From positions 3,461,732 through 3,525,731 of the forward strand of contig NC_016894.1 of the NCBI RefSeq assembly GCF_000247605.1: 64,000 bases of DNA, written 5' to 3'. Source of the DNA: Acetobacterium woodii DSM 1030 (GTDB taxonomy: Bacteria > Bacillota > Clostridia > Eubacteriales > Eubacteriaceae). Shown here piece after piece: positions 36,836 through 45,041 of the stretch. Numbering within the stretch: the first letter of the stretch is position 1; the number at the start of each line of letters is the position of its first letter. The position numbers and the translations under genes are program-made. The notes under the pieces were generated by a model. The model searched no databases. It was not told the origin of the DNA and was given only the letters and a program-made list of their open reading frames with translations.

Positions 36836-39022
36836 ATGATAGAAAACTTCTTTAAGATAGATACTAAACAGGTTTCCGTTGGTTATTCAAACCATGAAAT
36901 CATTTGTGATGATCAGGGTAATCCCAAGGACTATAAATTTATCAATATGAATAATTTCTATGAACGTCTATTGAACCGAAAAAAGGAAGAACTCCTGGGT
37001 AAAACGGCAGTTTCGTTATTTCCTGAAATTACTCAAGAATGGCTTAATGTCTGTGGAAACGTTGCCTTAAACGGAGAACCTGTTCATTTTCAGAACTATT
37101 TAGGGCGACTGAAAAAATACTTTGATATAACAATATATTCACCACAACCGAGACAATTTGTAATTATTGCGGTCGATATCACTGATCAAAAGAATTTGGA
37201 AAATGCTTTAAAAGAAAGTGAAACACGCATGCACGCAGTCGCAACTTCTGCCAATGATGCCATATTAATAATGGATTCAATGGGCTTGATTACATTTTGG
37301 AATCCCGCCGCAAAAAATATTTTTGGTTATTCTGCTGCTGAAGCGATCGGTCAAAACCTCCATAATTTAATTGCTCCAGCCAAATATCACAAGTCCTACA
37401 ATTCCGCTTTTTCAATCTTTAAAAAAACCGGCAAAGGCCCGGCAATTGGCAAAGCACTTGACTTTGAATCTTGCCGAAAAGATAAAACTAAAATTTATGT
37501 TCAATTATCACTTTCCGCTATTCGCATAAATAATGAATGGCATTCGGTTGGGCTGATTCGCGATATTACGGTCCAAAAACATTCAGCTGATTTATTAAAG
37601 CAAAGCGAAATGCGCTTAATCGCCGCCCAAAAAATGGCCCATGTCGGGAATTGGGAGCTGGATCTTTCCACAAATAAAATGTGGGCTTCGGAAGAAGCTT
37701 GCAACATCTATGGTATTGCTTATCATGATACCTATCTTCCGCAAGATTTGACTCGTAAATATACACTTCCTGAATATCATTCTAAACTAGATACCGCATG
37801 GACCAATCTAATATTTAACAACGCCGCTTATGATATTGAGTTTCAAATCAAGAACCAGAAAAACGGTGAAATTCGTTATGTTCATTCAATTGGCAATTTA
37901 ATCCGGGATGACTATGGCAACCCCAGCAAAGTTCTCGGTACCATACAAGACGTAACCAACATTAAACTAAAGGAAGCAAAAATATTAGATCTCAGCTTTC
38001 ATGATCAATTAACCGGTTTATATAATCGCAGATTTTATAAAGAAGAACTCAAACGAATGGACCTAAAAAGAAATCTACCATTAACAATATTAATGGGCGA
38101 TATCAATGGCTTAAAACTGATCAATGATTCTTTTGGACATGATGTGGGCGATACGCTTCTTAAAAAAGCGGCCACAATCCTAACAAAATGTTGCCGTACA
38201 AACGATATTATTTCTAGAATCGGCGGCGATGAATTTGTCATTTTACTACCTCAAACCGATCGTTTTGAAACCGAACAACTCATCAAACGCATCAAAATCC
38301 GAGCGTCTCAAGAAAAAGTTGCGTCAATCGATATTTCAATTTCCTTTGGTTATGAAACAATGGTTTATGAAACGGAAAATGTCAAAGATGTCTTTAAAAA
38401 AGCTGAAGATCATATGTATCATAACAAACTTTTTGAAAGTCCCAGCCTTAGAAGCAAAACGATTGATACCATTATGAAAACCCTTTATGAAAAAAACATC
38501 CGCGAAGAACAACATTCCCATCGCGTTTCAACCCTATGCCAAAGCATGGGAGAGACGCTGGGATTTCCCGAACATAAAATTAAAGAACTCAAAACGGTTG
38601 GTTTATTACATGATATCGGGAAAATAGCGATTGACGAAAAAATACTCAATAAGCCAGATAAACTAACAAACGATGAATGGTTGGAAATCAAACGTCACTC
38701 AGAAATTGGTTATCGTATTCTGAGTACCGTTAATGAAATGTCCGAAATCGCTGAGTATGTCCTGGCGCACCATGAAAAATGGGATGGCAATGGTTATCCA
38801 AAAGGCTTAAAAGGTAATGAGATCCCTTTGGAATCGCGGATCATCACCATCTCCGATGCCTATGATGCGATGACCTCCAAAAGAACGTATCAACGTAAAA
38901 TGCAAGTCACCGAAGCAATCACGGAATTACAAAAAAATGCTGGTATTCAATTTGATCCAGGCTTGGTAATGCTATTTATTGAAAAAGTCATTAAAACTGA
39001 GGTACCTGTTACTCCCGAGTAA
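36836..39022 (+). CDS. PAS-PAS-PAS-GGDEF-HD-GYP cyclic-di-GMP protein
   Basis: This 728-residue soluble protein has three PAS-like regions (about 10-115; 125-245 with ANDAILIMDSMGLITFWNPA; 255-380 with AHVGNWELDLSTNKMW). A GGDEF domain (SRIGGDEFVILL) covers about 385-540. An HD-GYP domain has HSHRVSTLC, LLHDIGKIAI, HHEKWDGNGYPKGL and SDAYDAMTS. HD-GYP domains hydrolyse c-di-GMP and GGDEF domains make it. With multiple PAS inputs and no membrane anchor, this looks like a cytosolic redox/ligand-sensing switch. It is alone in its transcription unit. Confidence 0.93.
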   Translation: MIENFFKIDTKQVSVGYSNHEIICDDQGNPKDYKFINMNNFYERLLNRKKEELLGKTAVSLFPEITQEWLNVCGNVALNGEPVHFQNYLGRLKKYFDITIYSPQPRQFVIIAVDITDQKNLENALKESETRMHAVATSANDAILIMDSMGLITFWNPAAKNIFGYSAAEAIGQNLHNLIAPAKYHKSYNSAFSIFKKTGKGPAIGKALDFESCRKDKTKIYVQLSLSAIRINNEWHSVGLIRDITVQKHSADLLKQSEMRLIAAQKMAHVGNWELDLSTNKMWASEEACNIYGIAYHDTYLPQDLTRKYTLPEYHSKLDTAWTNLIFNNAAYDIEFQIKNQKNGEIRYVHSIGNLIRDDYGNPSKVLGTIQDVTNIKLKEAKILDLSFHDQLTGLYNRRFYKEELKRMDLKRNLPLTILMGDINGLKLINDSFGHDVGDTLLKKAATILTKCCRTNDIISRIGGDEFVILLPQTDRFETEQLIKRIKIRASQEKVASIDISISFGYETMVYETENVKDVFKKAEDHMYHNKLFESPSLRSKTIDTIMKTLYEKNIREEQHSHRVSTLCQSMGETLGFPEHKIKELKTVGLLHDIGKIAIDEKILNKPDKLTNDEWLEIKRHSEIGYRILSTVNEMSEIAEYVLAHHEKWDGNGYPKGLKGNEIPLESRIITISDAYDAMTSKRTYQRKMQVTEAITELQKNAGIQFDPGLVMLFIEKVIKTEVPVTPE

Positions 39023-39101
39023 AAAGTCATGGCGTCTTTAATCAGTCAATTTGCCACGCGTTAGCATTTTCAACCTTAAGCTTCATTTTCCACCTAAAAA
39101 A

Positions 39102-39124
39102 CTCCGGTCATCATTGACCGGGAG
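39102..39124 (-). terminator. left copy of a duplicated terminator hairpin
   Basis: CTCCGGTCA / TGACCGGGAG stem-loop preceded by a run of A, which reads as a U-run on the minus strand. It could end minus-strand transcripts from the MORN lipoprotein gene. It is a 23-bp direct repeat (one mismatch) of 39300-39322. Confidence 0.65.
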
Positions 39125-39127
39125 AGA

Positions 39128-39294
39128 TTGTCGATAACCGACCGTACCGATCAATTGTTAATCTGTTGTATGCACGCAATTCGTACAGTTGTAATCAAAG
39201 TTTTAGCTAAAGACAACCTTTTCGCTACAACTGTTCGCCTTGAGGCACACAACATGATCGAACAATTGTCGGTTCGACGTTATCTTTTTTGACA
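39128..39294. repeat. family A palindromic repeat, full-length copy A4
   Basis: A 167-bp element with ends TTGTCGATAACCGACC and GACGTTATCTTTTTTGACA, and inner arms GTACCGATCAATTGTTAATC (39144) and AACAATTGTCGGTTC (39275). It sits between two direct copies of a 23-bp terminator hairpin (39102-39124 and 39300-39322), between the convergent HD-GYP and MORN genes. Confidence 0.9.
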
Positions 39295-39299
39295 GTCTG

Positions 39300-39329
39300 C
39301 TCCGGTCATCACTGACCGGGAGTTTTTTA
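39300..39329 (+). terminator. right copy of a duplicated terminator hairpin
   Basis: CTCCGGTCATCACTGACCGG, then GAG and TTTTTT. This copy terminates plus-strand transcription from the PAS-GGDEF-HD-GYP gene after read-through of repeat A4. Confidence 0.75.
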
Positions 39330-39372
39330 GTATCTGATCCTGGTGATTTACAAACTGCTTGTTTGTCAGCAG

Positions 39373-40227
39373 TTAACCTTCATTGCCTTCCACGCTCCAC
39401 GCTTCCACATTGGGAATCGAATTTTGCGCCCCCCCTTCGGAGCTGTACGTATACAGGTATTCAACCGTTCCCCAGACAGTTACCATTTGGCCTTCAACAA
39501 AGGGGTTTTCACCGGTATTTAAGCGATAATAAACTTGAACCATCTGATTGGGATCATCATTTACATCCATAATAAAGTCACAAAAATACTGCTGATTTTC
39601 ATAATTTTCGTATACTTGATAAATCCGACCCGTCATTTTTATTTTTTCACCGGTTTTATTTGTCGCTTCTTCAACTATTTTTGTATAAGGCATTTCTGTG
39701 GCTTGAGCTTTAAACGGATTCAATCGAGCTTCTCGTTGATTGGCGGTTTCATTGTAATAACCCATATCAAAATCGCCATCATAAATCACTTCTCCATTAT
39801 AATTATAAAGGATACCCTGACCATCATAACGATTGTCGGTATAGTTTCCGGCATACAAGAGCTTGCCATTCAAAGATTCTTCCCCTTGACCGTTTAGCAG
39901 ATCATCCTGATAATTTCCTTTTTGAGCAAATCCATCTTCCCAGGTTGTTTCTCCAAATCCTTTAAAATGCCCCTTATCCCAAGCTCCCTGATAGGTCCAA
40001 GCACCTTCATTATCATCTGTCACGGTAAAACTACCCGTTCCTTGTGGTAAATCTTTAACCAAATCACCGGAATAAGTTCCGCTTTCTTCACCAAATGCCA
40101 ACGACAATGTCAACTTCTGATTTTTTACCGCTTCTGTTTTATCCCCAAAAATTCCCGGTATCAACGAACATCCTGTCAGCATTAAAGCCAACCCCACCGT
40201 AATAATTGTTAACAGTATCTTTTTCAT
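39373..40227 (-). CDS. MORN-repeat lipoprotein
   Basis: This 284-residue protein has a signal peptide and lipobox (ALMLTGCS, Cys20), so it is likely anchored outside the membrane. Residues 50-155 carry about five MORN-type repeats (GTYSGDLVKDLPQGTGSF, YQGAWDKGHFKGFG, KGNYQDDLLNGQGEE, YAGNYTDNRYDGQG, YDGDFDMGYY). The C-terminal 120 residues form a separate domain with TGRIYQVYENYENQQYF and VEGQMVTVWGTVEY, resembling an OB-fold type module. Extracellular MORN proteins are common in Firmicutes with no clear role. The ribosome binding site is GAGGTGG. Confidence 0.85.
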   Translation of the reverse strand: MKKILLTIITVGLALMLTGCSLIPGIFGDKTEAVKNQKLTLSLAFGEESGTYSGDLVKDLPQGTGSFTVTDDNEGAWTYQGAWDKGHFKGFGETTWEDGFAQKGNYQDDLLNGQGEESLNGKLLYAGNYTDNRYDGQGILYNYNGEVIYDGDFDMGYYNETANQREARLNPFKAQATEMPYTKIVEEATNKTGEKIKMTGRIYQVYENYENQQYFCDFIMDVNDDPNQMVQVYYRLNTGENPFVEGQMVTVWGTVEYLYTYSSEGGAQNSIPNVEAWSVEGNEG

Positions 40228-40339
40228 AATTAACCACCTCTTTTCACGCTTCCGGATTATATTTGCCTTTTTATTATAGCTCCGACTGTTTTTATATTTA
40301 CCCTGATTTCAATCATTCATGTCTTCAATCAATAATTTT

Positions 40340-41053
40340 TTAAATTATGCCATTCTCCGTCAATTGCTGCAACTGATTCAGAAATGCTGCCATCCAGCGA
40401 TTATCTTGTGTTATGTATTCCGGATGCGCTAAAACCGCTTCCGGGGATTGAACATAATCTCCGGGGATCATTTCATCACTACAATTTTTGATCAGATCAT
40501 TAATAATCGATCCGTTATTTTCTAAATGAAACTGAAATCCAAAAACCCTTTTTTTGTAGATAAACGCCTGATTTTGACACGCTTTACTTGCGGCAATCAT
40601 GACCGCTTCGGCTGGCAGATCGATAAAGGTATCACCATGCCAGTGAAAAACCATCGGATTTTCCGGAAAAAAAGCAAATAATGGTAATGCTTTGGCCTTT
40701 TCAGAAAAAGTGATCGGAAACCAGCCAATTTCCTTTTGCGTATTTTGAACAACTTTTCCGCCGATGACAGCAGCAATCAATTGGCTCCCCAAACACATCC
40801 CGATGACGACTTTACCGCTGTCAATGGCTTTTTTAAGGAATTGTTTTTCGGCCTTCAACCAGGGGTAATCTGACTCTTCATCGATATTCATGGGACCGCC
40901 CATAACAATCAGCCAATCAAATTCATTTAATTCCGGCAGCGCTTCATTTTTATATAATAACGTTGCTGTCACCGGAAAGCGATGACTCTCGGCCCACTCC
41001 AAAATACTGCCCGGATTCTCAAAAGATACATGCTGCAAATAATGAATTCTCAT
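40340..41053 (-). CDS. class I glutamine amidotransferase-like protein
   Basis: This 237-residue single-domain protein has the nucleophile Cys87 in VIGMCLGSQLIA, LIVMGGPMNIDEE upstream, and the His in GFQFHLEN with a downstream Glu. It resembles GMP-synthase-like free amidotransferases (YfeJ-type). Several members act on gamma-glutamyl compounds; the substrate here is unknown. The ATG follows GGAGGAAAT. A family B end fragment lies 30 bases upstream. Confidence 0.88.
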   Translation of the reverse strand: MRIHYLQHVSFENPGSILEWAESHRFPVTATLLYKNEALPELNEFDWLIVMGGPMNIDEESDYPWLKAEKQFLKKAIDSGKVVIGMCLGSQLIAAVIGGKVVQNTQKEIGWFPITFSEKAKALPLFAFFPENPMVFHWHGDTFIDLPAEAVMIAASKACQNQAFIYKKRVFGFQFHLENNGSIINDLIKNCSDEMIPGDYVQSPEAVLAHPEYITQDNRWMAAFLNQLQQLTENGII

Positions 41054-41081
41054 TTATTTCCTCCATCGTTTTTATTTATTA

Positions 41082-41098
41082 GGTAATTGCGAAAGTGC
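41082..41098. repeat. solo end of a family B element
   Basis: GGTAATTGCGAAAGTGC exactly matches the end of the family B consensus. Weak similarity (GGTTTCGC) continues to about 41126 and then ends; no second terminus is seen before the complete copy B2 at 41250. Confidence 0.6.
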
Positions 41099-41249
41099 TA
41101 TCCGTTTTGCAATCGCCGGTTTCGCCAATAAGTACCCTCAGTTTAACGTATTTTCGTTTAAAATTCAATGCGTCAGTTTTCTAAGTAAATTTCAAACACC
41201 GCCAATATTATCCATGCAAATGGGTATAAAATAAATAATTAACTATATT

Positions 41250-41417
41250 AGCTAATTGCGAAATTAAAAAACATCGAACAAGGGTTGCTTTGGGTGCAGT
41301 TTTCACAAACAATTTCGTAACATGTCGGCGAACAGTTCATCGAGCTGTCCGCCGTACCGTGTAGAAATTGTTTCGTGCGAAACTGAGCTCAAAGCTCATG
41401 GCACTTTCGCAATGACC
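41250..41417. repeat. family B MITE-like element, copy B2
   Basis: A 168-bp element with ends AGCTAATTGCGAAA and TTTCGCAATGACC, flanked by the 14-bp direct repeat TAATTAACTATATT at 41236-41249 and 41418-41431. This is the clearest target-site duplication in the window. A central GGCGAACAGTT / AGCTGTCCGCC hairpin is present. It has no coding capacity and lies just upstream of the ADP-ribosylglycohydrolase gene, so it may affect that gene's promoter. Confidence 0.9.
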
Positions 41418-41447
41418 TAATTAACTATATTTTTAGGAGATAAACAA

Positions 41448-42329
41448 ATGAATCGATTAAAAGGATTACTTTATGGCGCGTTTTTAGGTGATGGTTTTGC
41501 GTTAGGTCCCCATTGGATTTACGATACCGCACTCATTGAAAGTCAATTTGGGCGGATTGATTCAATTGTCGAACCGCTTCCTTCAACCTATCATAAAACG
41601 AAAAAAAAAGGAGATTTCACCCACTATGGCGATCAAAGTTTATTAATCCTGAAATCCGTCTCAGAAATGGATGGTTTTTATCTGGAAAAATTAAAAAACG
41701 ACTGGCTCACTTACATGTCAAATTATGATGGTTACATGGACAAAGCCTCAACAGAGAGTTTAGAACTCCTTTCCGGGCAAAACAATCTCGGCTCAAGCTC
41801 AGATGAACTTGCCGGTTTTTCGGTTGTTATTCCAATTATTGCTAAATATCATCGTGACCCGCGCTTAAAAGACTATCTTGAAGCGGCTATTCGGTTGACG
41901 CATAACAATGACCAGATCATTGAAATGGCTAATTTTTTTACCGATGTTTTGTTGATGGTCTTGCAGGATACCCGTCCGTCCGACGCCATCGAACATTTAG
42001 CACCTCAGGCCGGCAAACGCATCCATCATTATTTTAAAACTGCAACTAAAAACATCGATGCGCCGGCGGTGGATTTCATCTTAAAAAATGGTCAATCCTG
42101 TCACAGTCACAACGCTTTCCCCAGTTCTCTTTTTCTGATCCTGAAACATCAAGATAACATTCGTGATGCGATGATTGATAATGTTATGGCTGGCGGCGAC
42201 TCGGCTGGCCGAGGAATGATTATCGGTATGATCTTAGGTGCCTATTTAGGTTATGAAGCCTTACCTAAAGCGTGGCTAAATGATTTAAATCATCTGAAAA
42301 TGATTGATCAATATGCAGCATTATTATAA
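41448..42329 (+). CDS. ADP-ribosylglycohydrolase family protein
   Basis: This 293-residue protein has the family's fold and landmarks: GLLYGAFLGDGFALGPHWIYD at the start, THYGDQSL, LTHNNDQIIEM, and a C-terminal NVMAGGDSAGRGMIIGMILGAYLG. Canonical enzymes have metal ligands in GDxxG and GGDTDT motifs. Here the last reads GGDSAGRG, so metal binding and activity may differ. Members remove ADP-ribose from proteins, DNA or small molecules; some control nitrogenase. AGGAGATAAACAA precedes the ATG. It is followed by a bidirectional terminator shared with the minus-strand riboswitch unit. Confidence 0.88.
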   Translation: MNRLKGLLYGAFLGDGFALGPHWIYDTALIESQFGRIDSIVEPLPSTYHKTKKKGDFTHYGDQSLLILKSVSEMDGFYLEKLKNDWLTYMSNYDGYMDKASTESLELLSGQNNLGSSSDELAGFSVVIPIIAKYHRDPRLKDYLEAAIRLTHNNDQIIEMANFFTDVLLMVLQDTRPSDAIEHLAPQAGKRIHHYFKTATKNIDAPAVDFILKNGQSCHSHNAFPSSLFLILKHQDNIRDAMIDNVMAGGDSAGRGMIIGMILGAYLGYEALPKAWLNDLNHLKMIDQYAALL

Positions 42330-42380
42330 TTAGCACTAACAACCTGCTGCTATCTTTAACCCTTTTCCAACCAATTAAAA

Positions 42381-42408
42381 AAGCGTATCACCATCGATAC
42401 GCTTTTTT
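42381..42408. terminator. bidirectional terminator
   Basis: AAGCGTATC / GATACGCTT stem around a 6-base loop, with an A-run on the left and TTTT on the right. It serves the ADP-ribosylglycohydrolase gene on the plus strand and the orphan riboswitch transcript on the minus strand. Confidence 0.8.
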
Positions 42409-42411
42409 AAT

Positions 42412-42680
42412 GTTGCTTAAATTTTTGGCCAGAAAAATTTAAGCGAAGGAATAATGTTTGTCAAAAATGTAAATTAATGAAAGCAAGTAAATTTCGGGGA
42501 TGTCACACACCATCCCCGAGGAAGGGTATTAAATACTGACTTGGAGATGTCCTTGTATTCGAAGAGATTCTACTATTGGCTAGGAGAAAGTAACCAACCC
42601 CAAAAATCACACACTTTTCTTGGGTTCGCAAGCAGTTACCAATGACAAATTAACTTGTGATCGGATTATGCAATACGAAA
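42412..42680 (-). ncRNA. candidate structured RNA under a cobalamin riboswitch
   Basis: This minus-strand segment lies between the riboswitch terminator and the next terminator and contains no ORF with a credible ribosome binding site. It shows three hairpins. H1 (42590-42639) has an outer stem GTAAC/GTTAC and an inner AACCC/GGGTT stem. H2 (42495-42518) is a perfect 8-bp stem CGGGGATG/CATCCCCG. H3 (42415-42444) is a perfect 12-bp stem with a 6-base loop. H1 and H2 carry the identical 8-base loop GTGTGTGA on the minus strand. It may be a B12-regulated small RNA or antisense RNA. A decayed gene is the alternative. Confidence 0.4.
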
Positions 42681-42707
42681 AAAAATCCTTCTCCAACGGA
42701 GAAGGAT
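42678..42707 (-). terminator. expression-platform terminator of the orphan riboswitch
   Basis: On the minus strand, ATCCTTCTCC-GTT-GGAGAAGGAT is followed by a run of eight T, about 75 bases after the aptamer. Confidence 0.85.
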
Positions 42708-42779
42708 AAAAGAATCATACTTACAAACTTAAATATAATGCTCTTACAGTCCTCTAAATCGGAGGTTTGATAAGAAATC

Positions 42780-42935
42780 ACTACAAACAGGTCTTCTGGC
42801 TCTACAATCAACTTTCTATCTCCCTTCCCATTAAAACCTTAACAGTGGTTACGAGATAGTCATCATGTATTACAGCTGCGATTACAGCAAAGGATTTACA
42901 CCTTTTTCCCTTGAATATAGGACAAGTTCACTATT
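42780..42935 (-). promoter_or_regulatory. cobalamin riboswitch without a downstream protein gene
   Basis: On the minus strand the order is GGTGTAAATCCTTTGCTGTA, CGCAGCTGTAATACATG, GTAACCACTGTTAAGG, GGGAAGGGAGATAG and the B12 box GAGCCAGAAGACCTG. It has a consensus promoter just upstream and a terminator downstream. The only gene below it for over a kilobase is on the opposite strand. It is therefore intact but orphaned, apart from the RNA segment at 42412-42680. Confidence 0.9.
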
Positions 42936-42946
42936 TAATTGACTTT

Positions 42947-42975
42947 ATTTTACACTAATAATGGGCTTTTGTCAA
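42947..42975 (-). promoter_or_regulatory. consensus promoter of the orphan riboswitch
   Basis: On the minus strand, TTGACA (42975-42970), a 17-base spacer and TAAAAT (42952-42947). Transcription would start near 42940, right at the aptamer. Confidence 0.75.
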
Positions 42976-43064
42976 TGCATTATTATACAAATATTATTTA
43001 TTTATAAAACCCCGTTGATGATCATTCTCCCTATCATCTCTTCCTCATATAAAACGTTCGCCAG

Positions 43065-45041
43065 TCACATTGATCCTGTCGTCGCCATTGTTTCTGAAAT
43101 ACCCGTCTGTTTAATTTTTTTCAGTGGCCCAATCACTGATAAAGCTCCGGTCATGACACAAATAATTACTATTCCAACTATCTGGGATAGCGGAAACGAC
43201 CAATTTGCAGCAAGAAAATCAAGTAATTTCTTTTGTAACAGCAACCCGCCCATACAGCCCATGATACAACCAGTCAAACTATAGGTAATTGCCTGTGTCA
43301 AAACCATTTTATCAAGCTGTTTGTCTGACATCCCCACGGCTCGCAACAGCGCCAGATATTTAGCGCTGGAGACAACACTGGCATTCATCGTATTGATCAT
43401 GTTTAAAATACTAATCAAAGCAATAACTGCCACAAAGCCATAAATAAAAACAGCGACGGTCATAAAGGCATTTTGGGCTTCAGCGTTCATCTGGCGTTTA
43501 TCGTGTAGCGTGATGGTCTCATCAATCATGGTCTTAACCCTAGCGACGGTCTGCTCACCATTTTTGCCATTTAGTTGCAGATCAATCAAATGCTCAGTTG
43601 GCTGCCCCAGAATTTGGATATTTTCAATTTGAGCCAATTTTTGCAATAACTCGGGTGTCATGGGCTGATCAGATGTTAAGGTCAGATCCTCGGTATACGG
43701 TTTGTCTGTTTTCATCCCTAAAAAAATAGGATTAACCAAAACACTAAATCCTAAAAATAAAATAATGCTGATGGCAATCGAGCTAGTCATGAGAACCATC
43801 GTCCGCTTTTTGTTGACGGCGCTATTTATCCCCATCGCAATTTCAACCGGAAATAGCCGAGTCAGAAAACCCCGTTTGGGCTTGAGCGAAATTTTTACTT
43901 CTGTAATCGCATTAACCGCATGAACCGGTGATACCTTTGCGGCCTTGTTAGCTGGCAACATCGAAGCTATAAAAACCGTCATAAAACCAGTCAGTAAACC
44001 GGCACCAATACCAATTGCACTGAAATTTAGAATTGCAATGTCTCCAAAAAGCTGCGGGTTATAAATTTTTAATACCACCGAACAAACTAAGCTTATCAAA
44101 ATTCCCGCCAGTATTCCCAAGGGGATCGCTTTAAGTGAAATGATCAAACTTTCTCGTCTTACTATTCGCCGGATTTGTTTTTTCGAAGTACCAATACAAC
44201 GCAACATTCCAAATTGTCTAATCCGATCCATAACTGATATATTAAAAGTATTATAGATCATCACCACCCCAGTGACCAATACCAACGCAAAAAGCACGCT
44301 CCCGATAAGATAAAAGGTTAAGACACGATTATTTTTGGTTTGTAACATCAATGCCAAAAGTCCTTCATTGTAACCAATCCGATCTTCGGAAATATTTAAA
44401 ACGTTTGCTATCTCATTTTCTGCATTTTTAATATTTACACCCTTTTTAAATAATACAAAATATTGACTGGCAACTGTAGTCAATCTCTCAGACGTTTCCT
44501 TTGATACAAAAACAAAAGGAATCGCAGCCGCCTTAGTCGCCCCCCAATCGTTAATAACACCGCTAATCATATAATTTCCTGCGCTCCCATTTGATCGGAT
44601 GATATTGATTGTGTCTCCAATATTTAAGTCCTGCTGATCCAGATACCATTTTTCAAGAACGATTTCCTGATCATTCGTTGGTCTCTTCCCTTCAATAAGA
44701 ATGATATTTAAATTGTCGGCAAACCCTGCATCGATATATCCCAAGGCACATGTATCATCATTAATTTTACCCTCACCCAAGTCTTTCAACACTCCTGAGT
44801 TCGCCACGTCAATCCGGCTTATAACCGTGTCGATCTCATTTTGCGTAGGATTTCGAATCAGCAGATGATAATTTCCTTCACTCTTCAATACCTGATTTTT
44901 TTCAAATTTCACCAACGCATCCAACATCGAGAATATGCCAACCACCAGCGCCACCGCCATTACGACACTAAATATTGTCAATCTCGTTTTGTTTTTATGC
45001 CCAGACAAATATTTTGGTGCTAAATCGAGATAATTTTTCAT
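43065..45041 (-). CDS. FtsX-domain ABC transporter permease
   Basis: This 658-residue protein has an N-terminal helix (RLTIFSVVMAVALVVGIFS), an extracellular domain of about 200 residues, then two FtsX blocks (VMDRIRQFGMLRCIGTSKKQ near 275, and YLALLRAVGMSDKQLDKM near 575), each with three or four helices. This duplicated layout is typical of lipoprotein- or peptide-handling exporters in Firmicutes. The gene overlaps the ATPase stop by four bases and is controlled with a kinase-regulator pair directly upstream, which suggests defence against envelope-active compounds. The substrate is unknown. Confidence 0.88.
   Translation of the reverse strand: MKNYLDLAPKYLSGHKNKTRLTIFSVVMAVALVVGIFSMLDALVKFEKNQVLKSEGNYHLLIRNPTQNEIDTVISRIDVANSGVLKDLGEGKINDDTCALGYIDAGFADNLNIILIEGKRPTNDQEIVLEKWYLDQQDLNIGDTINIIRSNGSAGNYMISGVINDWGATKAAAIPFVFVSKETSERLTTVASQYFVLFKKGVNIKNAENEIANVLNISEDRIGYNEGLLALMLQTKNNRVLTFYLIGSVLFALVLVTGVVMIYNTFNISVMDRIRQFGMLRCIGTSKKQIRRIVRRESLIISLKAIPLGILAGILISLVCSVVLKIYNPQLFGDIAILNFSAIGIGAGLLTGFMTVFIASMLPANKAAKVSPVHAVNAITEVKISLKPKRGFLTRLFPVEIAMGINSAVNKKRTMVLMTSSIAISIILFLGFSVLVNPIFLGMKTDKPYTEDLTLTSDQPMTPELLQKLAQIENIQILGQPTEHLIDLQLNGKNGEQTVARVKTMIDETITLHDKRQMNAEAQNAFMTVAVFIYGFVAVIALISILNMINTMNASVVSSAKYLALLRAVGMSDKQLDKMVLTQAITYSLTGCIMGCMGGLLLQKKLLDFLAANWSFPLSQIVGIVIICVMTGALSVIGPLKKIKQTGISETMATTGSM

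Noticed and set aside
42412-42517. A 24-codon minus-strand ORF (MVCDIPEIY...) downstream of the orphan riboswitch
   Set aside because: It has no ribosome binding site at a usable distance, its start lies within a stable 8-bp hairpin, and the composition does not suggest a gene. It is kept only as a reason for caution about the ncRNA call.
42412-42680. ANTAR-type dual hairpin as in EutX
   Set aside because: The loops are 8 bases of GTGTGTGA rather than six-base loops with A at position 1 and G at position 4, and no ANTAR regulator is seen nearby.
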